Assembly (NCBI GenBank): GCA_934569425.1
Contig: CAKTKM010000035.1
Coordinates: 1-12,082, forward strand
Direction of reading: 5' to 3'
Origin: an uncultured Oscillospiraceae bacterium
GTDB lineage: Bacteria; Bacillota; Clostridia; Oscillospirales; Oscillospiraceae
Length of the DNA stretch: 12,082 nucleotides
The notes below the pieces were generated by a model. The model saw only the letters and a program-made list of their open reading frames with translations. It did no database searches and was not told where the DNA came from. Below, one piece after another: positions 6,311 through 12,082 of this stretch (its first letter is position 1; each line of letters starts with the position of its first letter). Position numbers and translations under genes: made by a program.

Positions 6311-6619
6311 TCAGCGGTATATCACCGAGATCCAAGGGTATTTCTCCTGAAGGTCGCTGAAAATCTCCTGCATCGGAGCAGCATACTCCCGCAGCTCTTG
6401 GGGCATGGCGGCAAAGCCCTCCACAACAATGCGCCTTTGCACCGGCGGCAGAAATACATCCGTCAGGCAATCCCACATGGCATCCCAGTTTTCTCCGTAG
6501 TAGTCCGGAAACCCAAACGTCTTGCGGATGCGTTGGTGTAATGTACCCCAGTCCTTGCAGCCGTTCAGATTCAACAGGACGGGGTCAGTGGGAATGGGCG
6601 TATATATACAGTAATCCAT
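6311..6619 (-). CDS. Barstar-family ribonuclease inhibitor-like protein
   Basis: This 102-aa protein resembles barstar, the small intracellular inhibitor that binds and blocks the ribonuclease barnase. The core PDYYGENWDAMWDCLTD (38-54) corresponds to barstar PEYYGENLDALWDCLTG, keeping the tyrosines and the two aspartates (Asp46, Asp50) that contact barnase. The N-terminal LNLNGCKDW strand and the final WISVIYR strand also fit. I place the start at 6619, where GAGG lies eight bases upstream. A longer frame starts at 6667, but that ATG sits inside a terminator palindrome with no ribosome binding site. No ribonuclease or secreted toxin gene is in the window, so it is an orphan immunity-type gene. 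No clear promoter lies between it and the tRNA; readthrough from the tRNA promoter is possible. Confidence 0.88.
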   Translation of the reverse strand: MDYCIYTPIPTDPVLLNLNGCKDWGTLHQRIRKTFGFPDYYGENWDAMWDCLTDVFLPPVQRRIVVEGFAAMPQELREYAAPMQEIFSDLQEKYPWISVIYR

Positions 6620-6663
6620 AGCAATGTCCTCGTACAGTGATTTCTCTGTGAGAGCAGACCGAA

Positions 6664-6706
6664 CCATAAATCAAAAGACCGCCGCCGGCGGTCTTTTGAT
6701 TTATGG
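6664..6706. terminator. 43-bp perfect palindrome overlapping the tRNA-Gly 3' end
   Basis: Bases 6664-6684 and 6686-6706 are exact complements around one central base (arms begin CCATAAATCAAAAGACC). On the minus strand it follows the tRNA and ends in TCTTTTGATTT, so it can terminate the tRNA transcript. The outermost bases lie within the encoded 3' TCCA of the tRNA. Such arm length and perfection exceed what a terminator needs. Confidence 0.75.
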
Positions 6707-6777
6707 AGCAGGATACGGGAGTCGAACCCGCCTCCTCGGCTTGGGAAGCCGATGTACTACCGATGTACGAATCCTGC
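6704..6777 (-). tRNA. tRNA-Gly (anticodon CCC)
   Basis: The minus strand folds into a complete 74-nt cloverleaf. It has a perfect 7-bp acceptor stem (GCAGGAT with ATCCTGC), a 4-bp D stem (GTAC/GTAC) with GG in the loop, a 5-bp anticodon stem (TCGGC/GCCGA) with loop TTCCCAA, a 4-base variable loop, and a T arm with loop TTCGACT. The discriminator is T (U in the RNA) and CCA is encoded. Anticodon CCC at 6743-6745 reads GGG codons. Confidence 0.96.
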
Positions 6778-6787
6778 AAGTAAAAGT

Positions 6788-6816
6788 ATCATACCACATC
6801 TTTCCGCCCATTGCAA
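6788..6816 (-). promoter_or_regulatory. tRNA-Gly promoter
   Basis: On the minus strand TTGCAA (6811-6816) and TATGAT (6788-6793) have a 17-base spacer, with TG one base before the -10. Transcription would begin a few bases upstream of the tRNA 5' end at 6777. Confidence 0.7.
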
Positions 6817-6914
6817 GGCGAAAATCGCCGCCGCCAAGACTTTTCCCGCAAAACGCATAGGCCAAGCCGCCGGAGGCATAGGATGTCACCAAACAAGGCA
6901 AGGAGGGCGCGAAA

Positions 6915-8054
6915 ATGAAAAGAGCGCTGGGACTTTTGGCGGCATTGACGTTGATCTGGAATATAACGGTACCCTGCTGGGGCGTGGAGCTGACGCTCAC
7001 CTCCCACGCGGCGCTGCTGATGGAAAAAACCACAGGACAGATCCTCTATGCCCAAAATGAACACGACGCGCTGCCGCCTGCCAGCGTCACCAAGATCATG
7101 ACGGTGCTGCTGACCATGGAGGCCATCGACAGCGGCCGGATCGCAGCGGATGATCTTGTGACCGTCAGCGCCTACGCCGCCGGTATGGGCGGCAGTCAGG
7201 TGTTTCTGGCAGAGGGCGAGCAGATCACCGTAGACGATCTGCTGAAGGCGGTATGCGTATCCTCCGGCAACGACGCGGCGGTGGCGCTGGCGGAGCATGT
7301 GGCGGGCGTGACGGAGCTGTTTGTGGAGCAGATGAACAACCGCGCCCGTCAACTGGGCATGAAGGATACGCATTTCGTCAACTGCACCGGCCTGACGGCG
7401 GAGGGACACGTCACCTCCGCCTACGACATCGCGCTGATGAGCCGTGAGCTGCTGCTGCACCATCCCGCTGTACGGAACTATACGACCATTTGGATGGATA
7501 CCCTTCGCAACGGCACCTTCGGTCTGAGCAATACCAACAAGCTGATCCGCTTCTATGACGGCGCTACCGGGCTCAAGACCGGCTTTACCCGTGAGGCAGG
7601 CTACTGCATCAGCGCCACGGCGGAGCGCGACGGCATGGAGCTGATCGCCGTCATCATGAAAGGAACCACCTCCGACAGCCGCAACGCCGACGCCAAGACG
7701 CTGCTGAACTACGGCTTTTCCACCTATACGCTGCTGGATGTGCAGCCGGAAGATCCGCTGCCCGTCCTGCCGGTGACACTGGGGAGGGGGGAGAGCGTTT
7801 CCCTGACGCTTCCGGAGGAGGGACACACGCTGCTGGCGGAGAAAAGTCAGGCCGCGGGACTCCAGCAGACCATCGACCTTCCGGAGTCGCTGGCCGCACC
7901 TGTTCGCGCCGGTGATCCGGTGGGAACGCTGTGTGTCAGCCGGGACGGCGAAACGCTGCTGACGGTGCCTATTCTGGCGGCGGAAACGGTGGAGGCGCTC
8001 ACATGGGGTGAAATGACCACGCGTATGCTGCAGATGCTGTTGTTCTGCCGCTAA
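6915..8054 (+). CDS. dacF: D-alanyl-D-alanine carboxypeptidase (DacF/PBP5 type)
   Basis: This extracytoplasmic penicillin-binding protein (379 aa) removes the terminal D-Ala from peptidoglycan stem peptides. It starts with a signal peptide (MKRALGLLAALTLIW..., cleavage near residue 23). The peptidase S11 active-site set is complete: SVTK (Ser57-Lys60), SGN (117-119) and KTG (221-223). A C-terminal beta-rich domain follows, and the last 20 or so residues (LTWGEMTTRMLQMLLFCR) look like the amphipathic membrane anchor of this family. AAGGAGGG seven bases upstream supports the ATG at 6915. I found no convincing promoter in the 137 bp between it and the tRNA. The nearest downstream gene, pgi, has its own promoter. 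The exact paralogue name (dacF, dacA or dacB) cannot be settled from sequence alone. Confidence 0.92.
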   Translation: MKRALGLLAALTLIWNITVPCWGVELTLTSHAALLMEKTTGQILYAQNEHDALPPASVTKIMTVLLTMEAIDSGRIAADDLVTVSAYAAGMGGSQVFLAEGEQITVDDLLKAVCVSSGNDAAVALAEHVAGVTELFVEQMNNRARQLGMKDTHFVNCTGLTAEGHVTSAYDIALMSRELLLHHPAVRNYTTIWMDTLRNGTFGLSNTNKLIRFYDGATGLKTGFTREAGYCISATAERDGMELIAVIMKGTTSDSRNADAKTLLNYGFSTYTLLDVQPEDPLPVLPVTLGRGESVSLTLPEEGHTLLAEKSQAAGLQQTIDLPESLAAPVRAGDPVGTLCVSRDGETLLTVPILAAETVEALTWGEMTTRMLQMLLFCR

Positions 8055-8094
8055 GAGAAACGGGAAAAACCGTAAAAACCCCCACGTTCCCCCT

Positions 8095-8122
8095 TGTATT
8101 TTTTACTGCGGCGTTGTAATAT
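8095..8122 (+). promoter_or_regulatory. Candidate pgi promoter
   Basis: TTGTAT (8095-8100) and TAATAT (8117-8122) with a 16-base spacer lie 42 bp upstream of the pgi start codon in an AT-rich dip between dacF and pgi. No clear terminator for dacF is visible in this gap. Confidence 0.5.
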
Positions 8123-8164
8123 GGTTTTTTAAGAACGGTTTATTTTACACAGGAGGTAAGAACC

Positions 8165-9505
8165 ATGATCAAAGTTGACCTGAGCAATATCCAGAGCTTT
8201 CTGCGCCTGCCCTACGAAGCGGCGCTGTCTCCCCGTTTGAAGCTGGCTCACGGCTATTTGCAGATGGGCAATGGCCGCGGCGGCGAATTTACCGGCTGGG
8301 TCCACCTGCCCCGCGACTATGACCGGGCGGAGTATGACCGCATCAAGGCGGCGGCACAGCGGATCCGGAGCGACTCTCAGGCGCTGGTGGTCATCGGTAT
8401 CGGCGGCTCCTATCTGGGCGCCCGCGGCGTGATCGAGTGCCTGTGCAGCCCCAACTACAACCTGAAAAAGAAGGATACCCCCAACATCTATTTCATCGGC
8501 AACGGGCTCAGCAGCGAGGCGCTGGCGGAGGTAATGGAGCTGGTGAAGGACGTGGATTTCTCCGTCAACGTCATCTCCAAGTCCGGCACCACCACCGAGC
8601 CTGCCGTGGCATTCCGCTTCTTCCGCGAGCTGCTGGAGCAGCGCTACGGCAAGGAGGGCGCCGCCCGCCGTATCTATGCCACCACCGACGCCCACAAGGG
8701 CGCGCTGAAGGCATTGGCCGACGCCAATGGCTACGAGAGCTTCGTGGTGCCGGACAACATCGGCGGACGTTACAGCGTGCTGACCGCCGTGGGACTGCTT
8801 CCTATTACCGCCGCCGGGATCGACACCGACGCCCTGATGGCCGGCGCCGACGAGATGATGCGCGCCTGCGCCGCCGGTGATATAGAGCGCAACGCCGCGT
8901 GGCGCTATGCCGGCGCCCGCTATGAAATGTACCGCATGGGCCGCAAAATCGAGATCCTTGCCGCCTACGAGCCGTCCTTCCGCTTTATGTCCGAGTGGTG
9001 GAAGCAGCTCTACGGCGAAAGTGAGGGCAAGGAGAACAAGGGTCTGTTCCCCGCCAGCGTGGAATTTACCGCGGATCTGCACTCCATGGGACAGTATATT
9101 CAGGACGGCGAACGCACACTGTTGGAAACGGTCGTGCGCTTCGGTCCCTCTGCCGTGGAGGAAACAGTACCCTTTGACGAAGCCAACGGCGACGGGCTGA
9201 ACTTTCTGGCAGGCAAAACCATGGACTTCATCGCCCGTCAGGCGATGGACGGCACGCTGCTGGCGCATGTGGAGGGCGGCGTACCCAATATCATCCTCCA
9301 AGCCGGAAGCAAGAACGCGCATACGCTGGGCGAGCTGATCTATTTCTTTGAATACGCCTGCGGTCTCAGCGGCTATCTGCTGGATGTGAACCCCTTCGAC
9401 CAGCCGGGCGTGGAGGCCTATAAAAAGAACATGTTCGCCCTGCTGGGCAAGCCCGGCTACGAGGATCTGCGGGGCGAGCTGGAGAAAAAGCTGGGCCGTT
9501 CATAA
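8165..9505 (+). CDS. pgi: Glucose-6-phosphate isomerase
   Basis: The enzyme interconverts glucose 6-phosphate and fructose 6-phosphate in glycolysis and gluconeogenesis. Its 446 aa match the short Bacillus-type form rather than the roughly 550-aa E. coli form. Two SIS domains are evident: the sugar-phosphate loop KSGTTTEPA (139-147), family signature 1 DNIGGRYSVLTAVG (197-210), the catalytic region YGESEGKENKGLFP, and signature 2 in GYLLDVNPFDQPGVEAYK. AGGAGG with an eight-base spacer sets the ATG at 8165. It stands alone with its own promoter; no other glycolytic gene is adjacent. Confidence 0.97.
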   Translation: MIKVDLSNIQSFLRLPYEAALSPRLKLAHGYLQMGNGRGGEFTGWVHLPRDYDRAEYDRIKAAAQRIRSDSQALVVIGIGGSYLGARGVIECLCSPNYNLKKKDTPNIYFIGNGLSSEALAEVMELVKDVDFSVNVISKSGTTTEPAVAFRFFRELLEQRYGKEGAARRIYATTDAHKGALKALADANGYESFVVPDNIGGRYSVLTAVGLLPITAAGIDTDALMAGADEMMRACAAGDIERNAAWRYAGARYEMYRMGRKIEILAAYEPSFRFMSEWWKQLYGESEGKENKGLFPASVEFTADLHSMGQYIQDGERTLLETVVRFGPSAVEETVPFDEANGDGLNFLAGKTMDFIARQAMDGTLLAHVEGGVPNIILQAGSKNAHTLGELIYFFEYACGLSGYLLDVNPFDQPGVEAYKKNMFALLGKPGYEDLRGELEKKLGRS

Positions 9506-9525
9506 TTATTTCATGGTCAAGGCCA

Positions 9526-9554
9526 TTGCTTTTTCCATAGGGGTATGGTATGCT
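9526..9554 (+). promoter_or_regulatory. Promoter of the small P-loop gene
   Basis: TTGCTT (9526-9531) and TATGCT (9549-9554) have a 17-base spacer, with TG one base before the -10 (extended -10). It lies about 45 bp upstream of the start codon at 9600. Confidence 0.6.
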
Positions 9555-9599
9555 GTATATGGGGCAGAGTTCCCAGCTTACACAAAGGAGTGATTTCTT

Positions 9600-10010
9600 A
9601 TGGTTAGATTGATTATGGGCGCCAACGGCGCGGGCAAGACCAAGCAGCTCATCGAGCTGATCCACGCCGCGGTGGAAAGCGAGAACGGCAGCGTCGTGTG
9701 TATCGAGCCCAGTGCCGACATGACCTACGACATCAGCTACAATGTCCGTCTGGTCAACGCCGGAGAGTATCATGTGAATAATTACGAGTGCCTGCGGGGC
9801 TTTATCAGCGGTCTGTACGCCGGCAATTACGATATTTCCCACATCTTTGTGGACAATCTGTGCAAGATCGCCGGCGACAAGGATCTGCAGGCGGTAGAGG
9901 ACTTCCTGGGCTGGTTGGATCGTTTCAGCAACGCCAACGATGTGAAGTTTACCGTTACCATCAGCGCCGACGAGGACTCCGCTACCGAGGGTCTGCGCCA
10001 GTATACCTGA
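9600..10010 (+). CDS. Small P-loop protein of unknown function
   Basis: A 136-aa protein with a Walker A motif GANGAGKT (7-14) directly after the first beta strand and a Walker B-like strand HIFVDN (81-86). A further strand FTVTISADED near the end recalls the compact single-domain P-loop folds such as thymidine kinase, but zinc-binding cysteines and a nucleoside-binding lasso are not seen. Nucleotide binding is likely; the reaction is unknown. AAAGGAG about nine bases upstream of the ATG at 9600 supports the start. It has its own promoter and a strong terminator, so it is a monocistronic gene between pgi and the convergent ybaB-dnaX pair. I do not recognise a characterised family. Confidence 0.85.
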   Translation: MVRLIMGANGAGKTKQLIELIHAAVESENGSVVCIEPSADMTYDISYNVRLVNAGEYHVNNYECLRGFISGLYAGNYDISHIFVDNLCKIAGDKDLQAVEDFLGWLDRFSNANDVKFTVTISADEDSATEGLRQYT

Positions 10011-10020
10011 GAAAATAAGG

Positions 10021-10057
10021 AAAAGAGCGGGTACGCCGTTGGCGTACCCGCTCTTTT
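10021..10057. terminator. Strong bidirectional rho-independent terminator
   Basis: A perfect 17-bp stem (10021-10037 with 10041-10057) has a GTT loop and flanking A and T runs on either side. It lies between the convergent P-loop and ybaB genes and can end both transcripts. Confidence 0.93.
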
Positions 10058-10070
10058 TTCTGTCCTGACG

Positions 10071-10433
10071 TTACAGCAGTCCGGGGATGTTCAAACCGCC
10101 GGTGAAGCTGTTCATGGAGCTGCTCATGGCCTCATCGGCCTGACGCAGCGCCTCGTTGACGGCGGAGATCACCAGATCCTGCAGCATCTCCACATCCTGC
10201 GGATCCACCGCGTCCGGCTGAATGGTCAGCGCCTTCAGCTCCTTTTTGCCGTTCACCACAGCCTGCACCGCTCCGCCGCCCGCGCTGGCGGTAAAGTCGG
10301 TGTTTTCCACATCCTCCTGCGCCTTCGCCATCTGCTGCTGCATCTGCATGATCTTCTGCTGCATCTGCTGCTGGCGCATCATCTGGCCCTGGCTGCCGCC
10401 AAAGCCGCCTCTTGCGCTGTATCCCTTTGCCAT
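10071..10433 (-). CDS. ybaB: YbaB/EbfC family nucleoid-associated protein
   Basis: A 120-aa DNA-binding protein of the YbaB/EbfC family, which forms a homodimer with a tweezer-like shape and coats DNA. The N-terminus is glycine-rich followed by a Gln/Met-rich helix ([27 protein letters not shown]). The family core follows: [30 protein letters not shown] and the helix [27 protein letters not shown] about ten bases upstream gives the ATG at 10433. It lies 20 bp downstream of dnaX on the same strand, the widely conserved dnaX-ybaB(-recR) order, so the two are very likely co-transcribed. The bidirectional terminator follows directly, so recR is not in this operon. Confidence 0.95.
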   Translation of the reverse strand: MAKGYSARGGFGGSQGQMMRQQQMQQKIMQMQQQMAKAQEDVENTDFTASAGGGAVQAVVNGKKELKALTIQPDAVDPQDVEMLQDLVISAVNEALRQADEAMSSSMNSFTGGLNIPGLL

Positions 10434-10453
10434 AGTCGTATCTCTCCTTTTTG

Positions 10454-12082
10454 TTATGTGATCTTGAAATGCTCCAGCTGCTGTCCCTTTTTCGTCAGTT
10501 CCTCCAGCGCATCACCGGAGGAGGCAGCCGGAACGGTCTCTGCCGCCGTTGGCGGCTCCTCCCACGGGGGTATCTCCACCGCCGGAGCGGACGCGGGGAC
10601 AGGCACGGGTTCCGGCGGTGCGGCAGGCTGCGGCACTGGCTCCGGCTGCGGACGAGGTGCGGGAGCCTGCCGGGGCGCGGCGGTCTTCGGCGCCGTACCC
10701 ACCACCAGCTGCACACGCACCGGCATTCCCAGCTCGCGGCTCGTGACCTCCCGCAGCACCGACAGTACCGTCTCGCTGTTGAGGGAATCCTTTGCGAAAT
10801 TGTCCCGGCACAGCACTGTCAGGCAGTCACCCTCCACTACGCCGGTGGCCATATTCAGAAAGACGCGGTCCTTCATGCTGAGGCGTCCCTTATAGTGGTC
10901 GATCAGCCGCAGCCACACGGAGGTGTCGCCGCCGGAAGACGCCTGCCGTGGTGCTTCCGGGCGGGACGGGGGAGGTGTCTCCTGCGGGATGTCGAACACC
11001 CGCTGGCCGTATTCCTCCGGCGGAGGCGGCGCCTCGCCATACTGTGTGTCGATGGGGATGTCCCGGATCGGCTGCGCCGCAGGTACAGCAGCGGCGGCTG
11101 GCGCCTCCTGCGGCCTGGGCGCGGCAACGACCGCTTGCGCCGTTTTACGGGGTGGGGCGGCTGCGCCGCCCTCCTCCAGTGCCGCTACCCGCTGACACAG
11201 TGCCGTCAGATCGCCGCTGAGACTTTCGTCACACAGCTTCAGCAGACACAGCTCCGCGTCGGTGCGGGGACGGATGCTGTCCGGCAGCGCCGCACAGCAC
11301 TGGCGCAGCGTATCGGCCATATACAAAAACCGCGTCATGGGCAGATCGCCCGCCAGAGCGGTCAGTGTCTTACTGTCATAAAGCCCCGTCAGCAGGGCGC
11401 TGCCGCCCTCCGGTGCGGCCTTGAGGATGGTCAGGTCGCGGCTCAGGTCGCTCAGCTCGCTCAGCAGCGCCGCCACGTCCTTTCCACCCCGATACAGACG
11501 GTCAAACAGCGACAGCACATCGCCGATGCGCCTGTCCAGCACGCACTCCATCAGCTGCACCGTTTGGGCGGCACCGGCCAGACCCAGCACCTCCAGCACC
11601 GCGGCACTGTCGATGGTACCCTCCACGGCACGGCATTGATCCAGCAGCGACAGGGCATCCCGCATGGCGCCGTTGGCCATCCGCGCCAGCAGCTCCGCGC
11701 CGTCGGCGCTCAAATCAATATGCTCCGCCCTGGCGATCTCCAGCAGCTGCTGCTGAATATCCCGCGGCAGCAACCGCTTGAAGGAAAACCGCTGGCAGCG
11801 GGAGAGAATGGTGGCAGGCACCTTGTGCAGCTCCGTGGTGGCCAGAATGAACAGCAGATGCTCCGGCGGCTCCTCCAGAATTTTCAGAAGGGCGTTGAAA
11901 GCGGCGATGGACAGCATGTGTACTTCGTCAATGATATACACCCGCTTTTTCAGCACAGAGGGGGTATATACCGCCTCCTCCCGCAGCGCGCGTACCTGAT
12001 CCACGCCGTTGTTGGAGGCGGCGTCCAGCTCCGTTACATCCAGCAGCGTTCCGCTGTCGATGCCGCGGCAGGCGTCACATTG
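10454..12082 (-). CDS. dnaX: DNA polymerase III subunit gamma/tau, 5' end cut by window edge
   Basis: The window holds the last 542 residues of the clamp-loader ATPase; the start and Walker A lie beyond the right edge. The first residues visible, QCDACRG, carry the last two zinc-finger cysteines, followed by [14 protein letters not shown]. Window residues 52-55 are the Walker B DEVH, 79-84 the sensor 1 region (ILATTE) and 94-96 the SRC motif with the arginine finger. The clamp-loader domains end near window residue 270. A long Pro/Ala-rich linker and a tau-type C-terminal domain ([19 protein letters not shown]...) follow, then a second Pro-rich tail. I saw no AAAAAAG slippery heptamer, so a gamma form by frameshift is not indicated. 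It ends 20 bp before ybaB. Confidence 0.96.
   Translation of the reverse strand, partial: QCDACRGIDSGTLLDVTELDAASNNGVDQVRALREEAVYTPSVLKKRVYIIDEVHMLSIAAFNALLKILEEPPEHLLFILATTELHKVPATILSRCQRFSFKRLLPRDIQQQLLEIARAEHIDLSADGAELLARMANGAMRDALSLLDQCRAVEGTIDSAAVLEVLGLAGAAQTVQLMECVLDRRIGDVLSLFDRLYRGGKDVAALLSELSDLSRDLTILKAAPEGGSALLTGLYDSKTLTALAGDLPMTRFLYMADTLRQCCAALPDSIRPRTDAELCLLKLCDESLSGDLTALCQRVAALEEGGAAAPPRKTAQAVVAAPRPQEAPAAAAVPAAQPIRDIPIDTQYGEAPPPPEEYGQRVFDIPQETPPPSRPEAPRQASSGGDTSVWLRLIDHYKGRLSMKDRVFLNMATGVVEGDCLTVLCRDNFAKDSLNSETVLSVLREVTSRELGMPVRVQLVVGTAPKTAAPRQAPAPRPQPEPVPQPAAPPEPVPVPASAPAVEIPPWEEPPTAAETVPAASSGDALEELTKKGQQLEHFKIT

Noticed and set aside
6620-6667. An N-terminal extension of the barstar-like protein starting at 6667 (MVRSALTE...).
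   Set aside because: That ATG lies in the arm of the palindromic terminator, has no ribosome binding site, and the pseudogene copy also begins at the position equivalent to 6619.
6704-6777. The tRNA-Gly 3' end as an integration (att) site.
   Set aside because: No second copy of the tRNA 3' sequence and no integrase or phage gene is present in the window.
8129-9322. A 397-codon open frame antisense to pgi, and similar ones antisense to dacF (6789-7826) and the AraC-type gene (2229-3242).
   Set aside because: All mirror well-identified genes, lack ribosome binding sites and show the same G/H/Q-rich shadow composition.
9511-9535. A possible terminator after pgi (ATGG...CCAT followed by a T-run).
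   Set aside because: The stem is only four base pairs, too weak to call, and the T-run forms part of the -35 region of the next promoter.
10487-10495. An A-run in dnaX that might be a programmed frameshift site for a gamma subunit.
   Set aside because: The coding strand reads GAAAAAGGG, with five A's and not the A AAA AAG heptamer, and it lies 11 codons from the stop codon, so a shift there could not make a gamma-like product.

Overview
The window looks like a chromosomal segment of a GC-rich, strictly anaerobic, Gram-positive bacterium, most likely a Clostridia member of the Oscillospiraceae/Ruminococcaceae type. Supporting signs are an oxygen-sensitive class III ribonucleotide reductase with its radical-SAM activase, strong AGGAGG ribosome binding sites, sigma-A promoters (often with an extended -10), a DacF-type D,D-carboxypeptidase, a short Bacillus-type phosphoglucose isomerase and the dnaX-ybaB pair. 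The taxonomic placement is inference from gene content and base composition only.

Layout, left to right. (1) 1-2175, minus strand: nrdG followed by nrdD (nrdD runs off the left edge), making deoxyribonucleotides anaerobically. Each has its own promoter, and the nrdD promoter carries palindromic AT-rich boxes resembling NrdR sites plus a perfect 11-bp inverted repeat at the start site. (2) 2301-3539, plus: an AraC-type regulator with two complete AraC DNA-binding domains, divergent from nrdG. A perfect hairpin at 3546-3570 ends it. (3) 3578-5938, minus: a two-gene arginine operon, arcA (arginine deiminase) then a TIGR00300/LOR-SDH protein of the ornithine cyclodeaminase type. (4) 5939-6777, minus: a small accessory patch with a frameshifted barstar-like pseudogene, a long hairpin terminator, an intact barstar-like gene, a 43-bp perfect palindrome and tRNA-Gly(CCC). 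(5) 6915-10010, plus: dacF, pgi and a small P-loop protein of unknown role. (6) 10071-12082, minus: ybaB and dnaX (dnaX runs off the right edge), separated from the P-loop gene by a strong bidirectional terminator.

Most of the window is housekeeping. The less ordinary parts are the orphan barstar locus with a decayed second copy beside a tRNA, the double-HTH AraC regulator, and arginine deiminase paired with a separate ornithine cyclodeaminase-like enzyme that resembles a split version of the cyanobacterial AgrE/ArgZ arrangement. No CRISPR array, transposase, integrase or phage gene was seen.
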